Assembly: GCF_000826545.1 (NCBI RefSeq)
Contig: NZ_CDME01000008.1
Location: forward strand, 496,001 to 560,000
Length of the DNA: 64,000 bases
Origin: Kibdelosporangium sp. MJ126-NF4
GTDB taxonomy: Bacteria > Actinomycetota > Actinomycetes > Mycobacteriales > Pseudonocardiaceae
Direction of reading: 5' to 3'
The notes below the pieces were generated by a model. It saw nothing but the letters and a program-made list of their open reading frames with translations, was not told the DNA's origin and made no database searches. The position numbers and the translations under genes were made by a program. This document shows positions 18,384 to 26,356 of the stretch, in pieces (position 1 is the first letter of the stretch; each line of letters starts with the position of its first letter).

Positions 18384-19541
18384 CTACGGCTTGTAGAAGG
18401 AGCCGTCGTACGGCTGGTCCAAGGCCGCTCGGCCGATCGTCGCCAGTATGTGGTCGTCGTTGTCGTGCCGCACGTAGAAGGCGAGGTCCCGGTAGATCCG
18501 CTCGACCGGGCTCGGCCGCACCAGGCACCGCGCCCCGCACGCCCGGACGCAGTTGTCCACTGTGTCCAGTGCGAGGTGTTCCATCAGGTGTCGTGCCCGT
18601 GTGCCCGCCATCTGCGCCTCCGTGCCCGCGTCGCGGTCCCACAGGTCCGCGACGTGCCGCAGCAGCAGATGACCCGTCTCGATCGCCACAGCCATCGACC
18701 CGACCCGGTGCTGCACATAGGGGTCGGTGGCCTTGCCCTGGCGTTGGACGTACTCGATCGCGTACCCGTAGGCGGCCTCGGCCGCGCCGAGGAAACTCGC
18801 CGCGTAGTGCGGCACGAACGCGGACTGCAGGCCGAGACGGAGATAGTCGCCGGGTAGTCCGATCCGGTGACTGTCAGGGATGTATGTCTGATCGAAGCGC
18901 ACGAGGTGGCTCACCGTCGCCCGCATGCCGATCGGGTCCCACCATGAGGGATCGGCCGACACCGACGGGTCGGCCAGCTCGCAGGCCAGCATCAGCACGC
19001 CCGGCTCCGACCCACGCGCCCCGCCGGGCCCGTCGACGTTCACCAGCAGGATCGCCCAGTCGGCACCGGTCGCGCTCGTGGCGAACGCCTTGCTGCCGTT
19101 GACGATCCACCCGTCGTCGGTCCGCTGGACCGTGGTGCCGAAGCTCCGCTGCTCGCCCGGTTTGGGTGCCTGTGGTTCGCCGCTCCACGCCACCCAGCGC
19201 TCCCCGTGCCGGACCACACCTTCGAACCACAGGTCCTTCTGTGTGGGTGAGCCCAGTGCGTCGATCAGCAACAGCGAATTGGTGTGTCCCTCCCAGCAGC
19301 GTGCGAAGGACAGGTCGGCGGCCGCGAACTTCGTCGTGATCATCCACAGACTGTGCGCGTCGCCCTGGTGCGGACCGAGCCCGAGCCCGCCGTGGGAGAC
19401 CGGCACGGTCGGCGCGTGCAGCCCGGCCGCGAACAGGTCGTCGAAGTTCTCGCTGGGGAAGGACGCTGTCCGGTCGTATTTGTCCGCTCGGCGGGCGAAC
19501 GAGTCGGCCAGCGGGACGACGCCGGTGAGCAGCTCGGTCAT
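18384..19541 (-). CDS. Acyl-CoA dehydrogenase-fold flavoprotein
   Basis: 385 residues of the acyl-CoA dehydrogenase superfamily: N-terminal helical domain, middle beta domain with VAWSGEPQAPKPG and GWIVNGSKAFATSATGA, and a C-terminal helical bundle. The usual C-terminal catalytic-Glu region (YEGT-type) is not seen. Instead ERIYRDLAFYVRHDN is present, closer to flavin monooxygenases of this fold (DszC/HpaH-like) than to fatty-acid dehydrogenases. The start overlaps the end of the AroD-AroE-like gene by 4 bases, so both are translated together and probably act on related substrates. The exact reaction is unknown. Confidence 0.8.
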   Translation of the reverse strand: MTELLTGVVPLADSFARRADKYDRTASFPSENFDDLFAAGLHAPTVPVSHGGLGLGPHQGDAHSLWMITTKFAAADLSFARCWEGHTNSLLLIDALGSPTQKDLWFEGVVRHGERWVAWSGEPQAPKPGEQRSFGTTVQRTDDGWIVNGSKAFATSATGADWAILLVNVDGPGGARGSEPGVLMLACELADPSVSADPSWWDPIGMRATVSHLVRFDQTYIPDSHRIGLPGDYLRLGLQSAFVPHYAASFLGAAEAAYGYAIEYVQRQGKATDPYVQHRVGSMAVAIETGHLLLRHVADLWDRDAGTEAQMAGTRARHLMEHLALDTVDNCVRACGARCLVRPSPVERIYRDLAFYVRHDNDDHILATIGRAALDQPYDGSFYKP

Positions 19542-21028
19542 CGCAGGTGCTCCATCGAGTGCGGGTTCGGCATGGATCGGCCGGTCATCAGCCGGAACTG
19601 CCGCGCGACCTCGATCCGCAGCACCTCCCAGCCGTCGATCACGCGCAGGTGTCGCCTGCGGGCGGCGGCCACCAGCGCGGTCGGCCTGCGGCCGTAGGTC
19701 AGGTCGACCAGTGTCGTGTCCCCTGCCAGGTGTCCCAGCGGGAACAGCAACTCGTCACGCACCGGTGTCGCGTGCACGATCAGCGAGTAGTCGGAGGGTG
19801 TGAACCGCTGCAGGGGAACGTAGTCGAGGCCGAGCAGCCGGGCAGCCCGCATGCCCCGGTCCGGCCCCCGGTTGACCAGCGTCGGTGTCACGCCGAACCG
19901 CAGCAGTCCTGCGGCGGCACCGCGCCCGGCGCCGCCGCAGCCGACGACCGCCGCTTTCGTGCCGGTGAGCGGGATTCCCGCCCGGCCGAGCGCACCCACG
20001 ACGCCGACCGGGTCAGTGGTGTGTGCCCGCCAGCCGGACTCGGTCCTCACCAGCACGTTCGCGGCGCCCGCGGCGGCCGCCGCGGCACTGGTCACCTCGG
20101 CCAGCCGCAGCGCGGCCTCCTTGTACGGCGCCACAATGGTCGCGCCGTCGACCGGGAAGCCGAGCTCGGCGAGACCCGCCGTCAGCGACCGCCAAGTGGT
20201 GAGGAAATCCCTTGTGGTTATGGGCAGGTACAAGCCGGGGTAGCCGATCGACCGGTAGGCGCGGTTGTGCATCCGGGGAGACAGCGATCCGTTCACCGAA
20301 CGGCCGACGATGCCGAACACCCGCCGCACCGGAGGCAGCTCGGGGAACGGATAGTCGCGGATCAGCCGGTCGATCGACGGTACGTCGTCGGACCGGCCGC
20401 CGATCTGCCCGTACACCGTCGGTGCGCCGAGCCACGGCGCCAGCAACCGTCCACACAGGCCGGTTTCACCGACACTGAAGGCGGTGACGTTGGTCCTGTC
20501 GAGGGCACGCAACAGCCGCAGCGGCGCGAGCGCGTGCTCCGCGGTCACCGCGTGTGTCACGAGCAAGTACCGCTGTGCCGGGACTTCGGCCATCTGGCTG
20601 AACCTGACGAGCAGTCCGGCGACATCCATCCCGCTGGCGCCACCCGCCGCGCTCAACCCGTACCACGCGACAAGCCGCTGGTGCGCGGGAATCGCGGCAA
20701 GGACACGGGGCGTGGTGTCCCTGCCGAGCTCCAGTTCGACCAGGTCGTACTGCCGCGCCGCGGCGATCAGTCTGTGTTCGCGCTGCTCCAGGCCACCCGC
20801 GTACACGCCGCCCGAGCCCATGCTGCGCAGGCTGTAGATCAGTTCGCCGGAAACGTGGTCGCGCAGTGTCACCGGATCGATGTCGCCAAGGATGTCGGCC
20901 CTGACCTCCAGCGTGCCGCCTGCCTTGTCGAGCAGCCTCAACTCCTCGGCCGACCGCGACGGCGGACCGGTCAGCGACGCCACCAGCGTGCACGTCCGCC
21001 CCGGTCGGATCACATCAGGTCTGGACAT
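19538..21028 (-). CDS. AroD-AroE-like fusion with degenerate dehydroquinase half
   Basis: 496 residues with the layout of plant dehydroquinate dehydratase-shikimate dehydrogenases. The N-terminal half (about 1-215) keeps TLEVRADIL, DLVELEL and SVGETGLCGRLL. At the catalytic His position it reads AWYGL, and at the Schiff-base Lys position YLLVTHAV, so both key residues look lost. The C-terminal half (about 225-496) resembles shikimate dehydrogenase: FGIVGRSVNGSLSPRMHN, APYKEAAL with the catalytic Lys, GAANVL, HTTDPVG with the Asp, and the NADP loop VVGCGGAGRG. It probably oxidises or reduces a quinate/shikimate-like compound. Start at 21028; the minus-strand ATG overlaps an ATG of the divergent nitroreductase frame. 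Confidence 0.8.
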   Translation of the reverse strand: MSRPDVIRPGRTCTLVASLTGPPSRSAEELRLLDKAGGTLEVRADILGDIDPVTLRDHVSGELIYSLRSMGSGGVYAGGLEQREHRLIAAARQYDLVELELGRDTTPRVLAAIPAHQRLVAWYGLSAAGGASGMDVAGLLVRFSQMAEVPAQRYLLVTHAVTAEHALAPLRLLRALDRTNVTAFSVGETGLCGRLLAPWLGAPTVYGQIGGRSDDVPSIDRLIRDYPFPELPPVRRVFGIVGRSVNGSLSPRMHNRAYRSIGYPGLYLPITTRDFLTTWRSLTAGLAELGFPVDGATIVAPYKEAALRLAEVTSAAAAAAGAANVLVRTESGWRAHTTDPVGVVGALGRAGIPLTGTKAAVVGCGGAGRGAAAGLLRFGVTPTLVNRGPDRGMRAARLLGLDYVPLQRFTPSDYSLIVHATPVRDELLFPLGHLAGDTTLVDLTYGRRPTALVAAARRRHLRVIDGWEVLRIEVARQFRLMTGRSMPNPHSMEHLR

Positions 21029-21056
21029 GACGGACATCGTGACCACAATCCAAACC

Positions 21057-21743
21057 ATGTCGGAAACCTGGGAGACCTTCGCCGGTGTGCTCGAGCGAAG
21101 GCACTGCAAACGCTCCTTTGTGGATAGACCAGTGTCCCGCGCGCTGCTCGAGCGGGTGCTCGCCACGGCCGGGTGCGCGCCGTCGACACGCAACGGGCAG
21201 CCATGGCGGGTGTCCGTGCTGACCGGGACCGCCAGGCAGGCCCTCGCAGACGCGTTGTGCGCCGAGTTCGACCGAGGCGTCGCACAGCACGCCGACTACG
21301 TCAACCGGCCGTCGGCGACCGACGCGGTGACCGAAAGCCGGGCTCGCGAAGCTGGCGAGGGAGTGTTGCGTGCCAAGGGAATCGACCGGTTCGACACGGG
21401 GGCGAGGCGCGCCCACCTGAGGGACAACCTCGCGTTCTACGGCGCGCCGGTGGAGATGGTCTTCCACCTGCCGGGACCGGCGCCGCACGGACTGTTCCTC
21501 GAGATGGGGCTGTTCCTGCAGAACGTCATGCTCGCCCTGGTCGCATGTGGACTGGGCAGTTGCCCGCAGTTCAGCGTGGCCGGATACCCCGACGTGATCA
21601 GGGCTGTGCTGGGACTGCCCGACGACCGCGTCGTGGTCTGCGGTCTCGCGGTCGGCTATCCGGACGAAGCTGCCAAGGTGAACCGGTTCCGTCCAGTCAG
21701 GGCAGCGGTTGACGAGTACGTGCGGTGGCACGGTTCCCAGTGA
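21057..21743 (+). CDS. Nitroreductase family flavoprotein
   Basis: 228 residues from the ATG at 21057 (238 from 21027, an alternative). HCKRSFVDRPVSRALLERVL and APSTRNGQPWRV form the FMN-binding N-terminal signature; FLEMGLFLQNVMLALVACGLGSCPQ and VVCGLAVGYPDE form the dimer and C-terminal regions of NfnB/BluB-like proteins. It would transfer hydride from NAD(P)H to an unidentified acceptor. It is divergent from the AroD-AroE-like gene with 28 bases or less between starts, so their promoters must overlap coding sequence. A hairpin spans the stop codon. Confidence 0.88.
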   Translation: MSETWETFAGVLERRHCKRSFVDRPVSRALLERVLATAGCAPSTRNGQPWRVSVLTGTARQALADALCAEFDRGVAQHADYVNRPSATDAVTESRAREAGEGVLRAKGIDRFDTGARRAHLRDNLAFYGAPVEMVFHLPGPAPHGLFLEMGLFLQNVMLALVACGLGSCPQFSVAGYPDVIRAVLGLPDDRVVVCGLAVGYPDEAAKVNRFRPVRAAVDEYVRWHGSQ

Positions 21744-21751
21744 GGGGACCG
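21731..21751 (+). terminator. Hairpin spanning the nitroreductase stop
   Basis: CGGTTCCC (21731-21738) pairs with GGGGACCG (21744-21751) with one G-U pair; the TGA stop is in the loop. Short but in the right place. Confidence 0.4.
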
Positions 21752-22096
21752 GTGTGCGAAGTGCGCGCGTCAAGATGCTCACCTCCAGTTGCAGGGGAAC
21801 GGGAGCGATAACGCGCGGCACGTGCTCACCCTGTCACGTACACGCGGAGTTGAAGTTGTCGACAGCCACGGGTTCACGGTGACTATCCGGGAGTTTGGCA
21901 CAGTGTGCGCCTGTTTGCTTGCCGGGACAAGAACGTCTTTGCCCTACCTAGGGGTAGGGGTAAACCCTTGGGGGAAACATCCCATGTCCGGTTTTTCCGG
22001 CCTACTCCTACACTTCGCCTGATCGCTGGTCGGCGAACTTGTCACGACAGCGCTTTTTCTCCCCGCGTATCAACGTGATCGTTCTGCGGAGTCATC
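21744..22096. other. Regulatory gap upstream of the glycosyltransferase/oxidase series
   Basis: 353 bases without a convincing gene. It includes a small palindrome GCACAGTGTGC (21898-21908), the CsoR-like repeat (21942-21959) and, beyond it, further alternating G- and C-runs to about 21974. The final 60 bases are lower in GC and probably hold the promoter. GGAG lies 7 bases before the ATG at 22097. Confidence 0.5.
21942..21959. promoter_or_regulatory. CsoR-like copper operator candidate
   Basis: CCCTACCTAGGGGTAGGG has perfect 7-base arms around TAGG. CsoR/RicR-type copper repressors bind G/C-tract palindromes of the TACCC-N-GGGTA type. The run continues as GGGGTAAACCCTTGGGGG, giving overlapping alternative arms. 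It lies about 140 bases upstream of the first glycosyltransferase gene of a series that ends in copper proteins, which supports the reading. Confidence 0.5.
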
Positions 22097-23344
22097 ATGC
22101 GTCTGCTGTTCACCTCGGCCGCTGCACGCCCGCACGTGTTCCCGCTCATCCCCCTGGCTTGGGCATGTCGTGCCGCCGGGCACGAGGTCCGGGTGTGCGC
22201 GGGCGCCTCGATCGCGGACGACATCGTCCACACTGGACTGCCGATCGTGCTCGCCGGGGGCCGGGCGGCCCAGCCGACGGCCAGGACAGCGCAGTTCGTC
22301 GCGTCGGTGTACTGCCAGCAGCCGTGGCCCGCCGACTGGCCGGTCAACACGCACCTGCTCAACGATCGGCAACGCGAACACCTCGAACGGCTGGGGAACA
22401 CGATCATCGCAGGTGCCGACGCGATGGCGGGCGATCTCGTGGCGTTCGCCCGGTGGTGGCGCCCGGATGTCGTGATCTACGAGACCACGGGCTACGCGGG
22501 CGCGGTCGCGGCGGCGGTACTTGGTGTACCAGCGGTGCGGTACCGCTTCGGCTCGTCGTCCGTGCTGCGGCTGGAGTTGCGCGGTGATCGCCCGTTGCCC
22601 GCCTACTCGCGCCTGTTCGCCAGGTTCGCTGCCGACGTCGTGACCGAGCCCGCGATGACCGTCGACCCGGTGCCGCCGAGCATGCGCCTCGCTGAGCCCG
22701 CGTTGCCGTGGCATGCCGTGAGATACCTGCCGTACAACGGTTCCGGGTGCGTGCCGAGGTGGCTTGCCCGGTCGGACGGACGGCCGAGAGTGTGCGTGAC
22801 GTGGGGGCACGTGATGGCCAGCGCGCTCGGTGGCGCGGCAGCGGGACCGTACCGCCAGACTCTCGACGCGGTCGCGGGACTGGACGTGGACGTCGTCGTC
22901 GTGGCCAGTTCGGAACAGCTGGCCAAGCTGGGTGATCTGCCGTCGTCGGTCCGGCCGGTCGAGGCGACACCGTTGAACCTCGTCCTGCCGTACTGCGACG
23001 TGGTCGTGCATCAGGGCGGCGACGGCACCACGCTGACCGCGGCTGCGGGAGGCCTGCCGCAACTGGCGATCACCCGCAGGCCCGAGGCGGAGGTGCCGTC
23101 CGGCCGGGTGGCCGCCGCGGGCGCCGGGCTGCATCTGCGGTACCAGGAGCTGCGGCACAACAGCGCGGGACACGAGCTGATCAGCACAGCGGTCGAGAAG
23201 CTGCTCGCCGACCACGCGTACCGGGACGCGGCGCACCGCCTGCGTGACGAGATCGCGGCCCAGCCACCGCCCTCGGCGGTCGTCCCCGCACTGGTGGCAC
23301 TCGCCGGACAGGACAGGAGAGTGCCGAGTGAACAAGTCCAGTGA
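22097..23344 (+). CDS. UGT-like (GT1 family) glycosyltransferase, first copy
   Basis: 415 residues, GT-B fold. The N-terminal acceptor domain begins MRLLFTSAAARPHVFPLIPLAWA. The C-terminal donor domain has CVTWGHVMA and VVHQGGDGTTLTAAAGGLPQLAI, the nucleotide-sugar motif of EryCIII/DesVII-type enzymes that attach deoxysugars to natural products. About half its residues match the second copy at 24482. GGAG precedes the ATG. The following aminotransferase begins inside its last codons (17-base overlap), so they are translated together. Confidence 0.9.
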   Translation: MRLLFTSAAARPHVFPLIPLAWACRAAGHEVRVCAGASIADDIVHTGLPIVLAGGRAAQPTARTAQFVASVYCQQPWPADWPVNTHLLNDRQREHLERLGNTIIAGADAMAGDLVAFARWWRPDVVIYETTGYAGAVAAAVLGVPAVRYRFGSSSVLRLELRGDRPLPAYSRLFARFAADVVTEPAMTVDPVPPSMRLAEPALPWHAVRYLPYNGSGCVPRWLARSDGRPRVCVTWGHVMASALGGAAAGPYRQTLDAVAGLDVDVVVVASSEQLAKLGDLPSSVRPVEATPLNLVLPYCDVVVHQGGDGTTLTAAAGGLPQLAITRRPEAEVPSGRVAAAGAGLHLRYQELRHNSAGHELISTAVEKLLADHAYRDAAHRLRDEIAAQPPPSAVVPALVALAGQDRRVPSEQVQ

Positions 23345-24470
23345 TCCGATCGTCATGGTCCGGCCTGTGCTGCCGCCGTTGGCCGAACTCACCGACACAC
23401 TGGGACAGGTGCTGCGCAGTGGCGTGCTGACCAACGACGGTGCCCGTGTCCGCGTGTTCGAACGGATGCTGTCGGCCAGGCTGGGGATCGCCGAGCTCGC
23501 GGTGTGCGGGAGCGGAACGACCGCGATCCAGCTGGCGTGCGGCGCACTTGGCCTGACGGGCGAGGTGATCGTCCCAGCCGCCGCGTTTCCGGCCGTGTCC
23601 CAAGCGGTCCGGCGTGCGGGCTGTGCACCGGTCGCGGTGGAGGTCGAGCCCACGTTCCTGACGCTCGATCCCGACGCCGTCGCGGCGGCGATCACACCCC
23701 GCACCTGCGCGATCCTCGCCGTACACACGTTCGGCTGCCCCGCTGACATCGACACGCTGTCCGCGGTGGCAGGGAAGGCGGGCGTGCCGTTGCTGTTCGA
23801 CGCGGCGACCTGCTGGGGGATCGGCTACCGCGACCGTCCGCTGCTGTCGTACGGCGATGTGTCGACCTTGAGCCTGCACGCGATGAAGCTGACGCACTCG
23901 GTGGAAGGCGGCGCGGTGATGAGCTCCGTCGTCCCGGTGGCCGACCGGGTCCGCCGACTGCGCAACTTCGGCGCGGGCAAGGAAGGGGCGCTGGCGGCAG
24001 GGACGAACGCGCGGATGAGCGAACTGCACGCCGCGGTGGGCGCGGCCGTGCTGGCGGAGTCCGACAAGGAGATCGCCGCGCGGATCAGGGTCCGTGACTG
24101 GTACCGGGCAGGGCTGGGCCACATCGACTGGCTGCGGATGGTTCCGTTTCGCACGGGCGCGTCGCCGAACGTGGCGGCGATGGCTGTCCGGCTCGCGCCC
24201 GACGCACCGGTCAACGCGCCCGTGCTCAGCGCCGAGCTGGTACACCACGGCGTGCACTCACGTGCCTACTTCACCGGCCGATACCGGCCACGGGGACTCG
24301 GCAGCGCCGGGCCCACCCCGGTGGCCGACGACCTCGCGGAGCGGATCCTGTGCCTGCCTTTCTGGGGCGGACTGACCGACCCGGACGTGGCACGAGTGGT
24401 CGACGCGATCGACCGGATCGGGCACCGGCGCGCCCACCGCCGCGAACGCGCGATCCACCGGCCTGCGTAG
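23328..24470 (+). CDS. DegT/DnrJ/EryC1/StrS-family sugar aminotransferase
   Basis: 380 residues, PLP-dependent fold type I. CGSGTTAIQLACGALG binds the cofactor phosphate, VHTFGCPADIDTL and LLFDAATCWGIGYRD surround it, and the Schiff-base Lys is K187 in LHAMKLTHSVEGG. The sequence resembles enzymes making dTDP-amino-deoxysugars more than AHBA synthase. AAT takes the place of the usual DAAH, a change beside the active site. GTG start with AGGAGA seven bases upstream. No other sugar-nucleotide genes are nearby, so the keto-sugar must come from elsewhere. It sits between two glycosyltransferase genes, suggesting transfer of an amino sugar. Confidence 0.9.
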   Translation: MNKSSDPIVMVRPVLPPLAELTDTLGQVLRSGVLTNDGARVRVFERMLSARLGIAELAVCGSGTTAIQLACGALGLTGEVIVPAAAFPAVSQAVRRAGCAPVAVEVEPTFLTLDPDAVAAAITPRTCAILAVHTFGCPADIDTLSAVAGKAGVPLLFDAATCWGIGYRDRPLLSYGDVSTLSLHAMKLTHSVEGGAVMSSVVPVADRVRRLRNFGAGKEGALAAGTNARMSELHAAVGAAVLAESDKEIAARIRVRDWYRAGLGHIDWLRMVPFRTGASPNVAAMAVRLAPDAPVNAPVLSAELVHHGVHSRAYFTGRYRPRGLGSAGPTPVADDLAERILCLPFWGGLTDPDVARVVDAIDRIGHRRAHRRERAIHRPA

Positions 24471-24481
24471 GGAGATGATGC

Positions 24482-25789
24482 GTGCGCATCCTGTTCACCC
24501 CGCACAGCGCCCGCCAGCACCTGTATCCGTTGGTGCCTCTGGCGTGGGCGTGTCGTGCCGCGGGCCACGAGGTCCGGATCGCGGGCGCCCCCGTGCTGGC
24601 CGCGGCGATGTACGACACCGGCCTGCCCGCCGTGGTGGTCGGCCGTGACGTGGCACCGCCGGCGGTGGCGTCACGGGGGATCACCGCGCGGTTCTACGCC
24701 CACGAGCGGTTTCCCTCCGATTGGCCACTGAGGACACATCTGCTCACCGGCGACCAGCGTGAACTGTTGGAGTTCCTCGGCCGCAACGCGGCACGGGCCG
24801 CACGGGCCACAGTGGACGACATGGTCGCGTTCGCGCGGGACTGGCGGCCCGACGCCGTGGTCTACGACGTCGCCGGGTTCGCCGGCGCGGTCGTCGCCGC
24901 CGTCCTTGGCGTTCCGGGCATTCGGCACCTCACCGGCTACGGGCTGCGGCCGATGGAGAACCGCGTGACACCGGTACCGCAACCGCTGCCCGAGTACGCC
25001 GCCCTGTTCGAACGCTTCGGCGCGGCCGTGCCGAGCAGGCCCGCCATGACCATCGACCCGTCACCGCCGCCGCTACGGATTCCGGTGTCCGGACTGTGGC
25101 AGGAGATGCGCTACGTCCCGTACAACGGTCCAGGTGTGGTGCCGCCGTGGCTGCCTGACTGGCTTCGGCTGTCCCGCAGGAGGATCTGCGTGACCTGGGG
25201 CCACGGCGTTGCCAGGGCTGTGCTCGCGCAGGGTTCGGCCGCGCTGGATCCGTTGCGGGACGCGATCACCGCACTGAGCGTGCTCGATGTGGACATCGTG
25301 CTGGCCACGACAGCCGAGCAACTGGCACTGCTCACCCACCGCCCCGACAACGTCAGAGCCGTGACATCCGTGCCGTTGCAGTACTTGCTGCCGTACTGCG
25401 AGCTGATCGTGCACCAGGCGGGCGACGGCACCGCGCTGACCGCCGCCGCGCTGGCGGTTCCCCAGTTGGCGATCACCACCAAACCGGACCAGGCGCTGAC
25501 CTCCGACCGGCTGGCCGCGATCGGCGCCGGACTGCACCTGCGCTACCAGGATCTGCGCACCGATCCCGCACGGACGGACGTGATCCGTGCCGCCGCCGAG
25601 AAGTTGCTCGGCGCGGGCAGGCACCTGCGTGCCGCGCGGCGGTTGTGCGCCCAGATCGAAGCCCAGCCGTCACCGGCCGACGTCGTCGCGGAAGGGGGGC
25701 TGTTTCACTTAGGTTGGTGCTTTCCCTCAGGGGATTCGCCCTATTCCAGGCGATCGGCCGCCGGTGGAAACCTGATGCTGCCAGAATGA
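24482..25789 (+). CDS. UGT-like (GT1 family) glycosyltransferase, second copy
   Basis: 435 residues, paralogous to the gene at 22097: MRILFTPHSARQHLYPLVPLAWACRAAGHEVR, split over the same helices, then AFARDWRPDAVVYD, CVTWGHGVA and IVHQAGDGTALTAAALAVPQLAI. Homology ends near AQPSPADVV; the last 30 residues or so are Ser/Gly-rich and unlike the first copy, suggesting a frameshift or junction close to the 3' end. GTG start with GGGAGA upstream. The next gene begins 19 bases later. Confidence 0.88.
   Translation: MRILFTPHSARQHLYPLVPLAWACRAAGHEVRIAGAPVLAAAMYDTGLPAVVVGRDVAPPAVASRGITARFYAHERFPSDWPLRTHLLTGDQRELLEFLGRNAARAARATVDDMVAFARDWRPDAVVYDVAGFAGAVVAAVLGVPGIRHLTGYGLRPMENRVTPVPQPLPEYAALFERFGAAVPSRPAMTIDPSPPPLRIPVSGLWQEMRYVPYNGPGVVPPWLPDWLRLSRRRICVTWGHGVARAVLAQGSAALDPLRDAITALSVLDVDIVLATTAEQLALLTHRPDNVRAVTSVPLQYLLPYCELIVHQAGDGTALTAAALAVPQLAITTKPDQALTSDRLAAIGAGLHLRYQDLRTDPARTDVIRAAAEKLLGAGRHLRAARRLCAQIEAQPSPADVVAEGGLFHLGWCFPSGDSPYSRRSAAGGNLMLPE
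25721..25736. promoter_or_regulatory. Possible second metal-operator-like repeat
   Basis: TTTCCCTCAGGGGATT contains TCCC/GGGA arms around TCAG, inside the 3' end of the second glycosyltransferase gene and 73 bases before the next start. It could serve an internal promoter for the oxidase genes. Weak evidence. Confidence 0.2.
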
Positions 25790-25808
25790 TAACCAGAAAG
25801 ACCACCTT

Positions 25809-26342
25809 ATGTCACGAAAGACCGGTATCACTCTTGTCGTCGTGGCCGCGTCCGTGCTCGCCTTTTTCGGCGTGCGCGCTTTTTTCGGCACGATGCGTGA
25901 ATCAGCGGCCGAGGTCGTTTCCTCGGCAACGATCGACGGCCTCACCGCGTCGGTCGGTCAGGCAGGCTGGGTCGTGATGGACCACGACATGTCAGGCACG
26001 GCACCGGGTTACCAGATGCCGCCGGCGATGATGCCGGGTATGCCTGCCGAGGGCAACCAGCGCGTCGCCGTGACGGTCACGGTGGTCAACACGACAGACG
26101 AAACGCGTCCGATGAAGCCGGACGCTGAGTTCTTCCTGCGAACCGAGTCGGCAGGAGACCCCGTCACCGCACATTCCGACACATTCGGCGAGCTGCCGAG
26201 GCTCGCGCCGGGAAGTGCGGTGAACGGGGTGCTCTACTACGACCTTCCACCCCATTCATCGTTGTGGATCGAATGGCGCCATGAAGGTGCGACGGCTCGC
26301 CTCGCGATGGGCGTGGCGCCCTCGCATTCGAACCACCGTTGA
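25809..26342 (+). CDS. Membrane-anchored Met/His-rich protein upstream of oxidase
   Basis: 177 residues. One N-terminal membrane segment (about 6-24, ITLVVVAASVLAFFGVRAFF) is followed by an extracytoplasmic domain. MDHDMSG and a run of Met/Pro (QMPPAMMPGMP) near residues 60-80 could bind copper. The second half (VAVTVTVVNTTDE, LYYDLPPHSSLWIEW) looks like an immunoglobulin-like beta-sandwich of the DUF4352 type. No family is assigned with certainty. The position 14 bases before the giant oxidase gene suggests a partner or copper donor, as small proteins accompany the Bacillus MnxG oxidase. Confidence 0.7.
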   Translation: MSRKTGITLVVVAASVLAFFGVRAFFGTMRESAAEVVSSATIDGLTASVGQAGWVVMDHDMSGTAPGYQMPPAMMPGMPAEGNQRVAVTVTVVNTTDETRPMKPDAEFFLRTESAGDPVTAHSDTFGELPRLAPGSAVNGVLYYDLPPHSSLWIEWRHEGATARLAMGVAPSHSNHR

Positions 26343-26356
26343 AAGGAGCGGACGAC

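Noticed and set aside
23328..24470. AHBA synthase (3-amino-5-hydroxybenzoate route)
   Set aside because: The AroE-like neighbour made this attractive, but the sequence around the PLP Lys and the short length resemble dTDP-sugar aminotransferases, and no aminoDHQ synthase or dehydratase is present.
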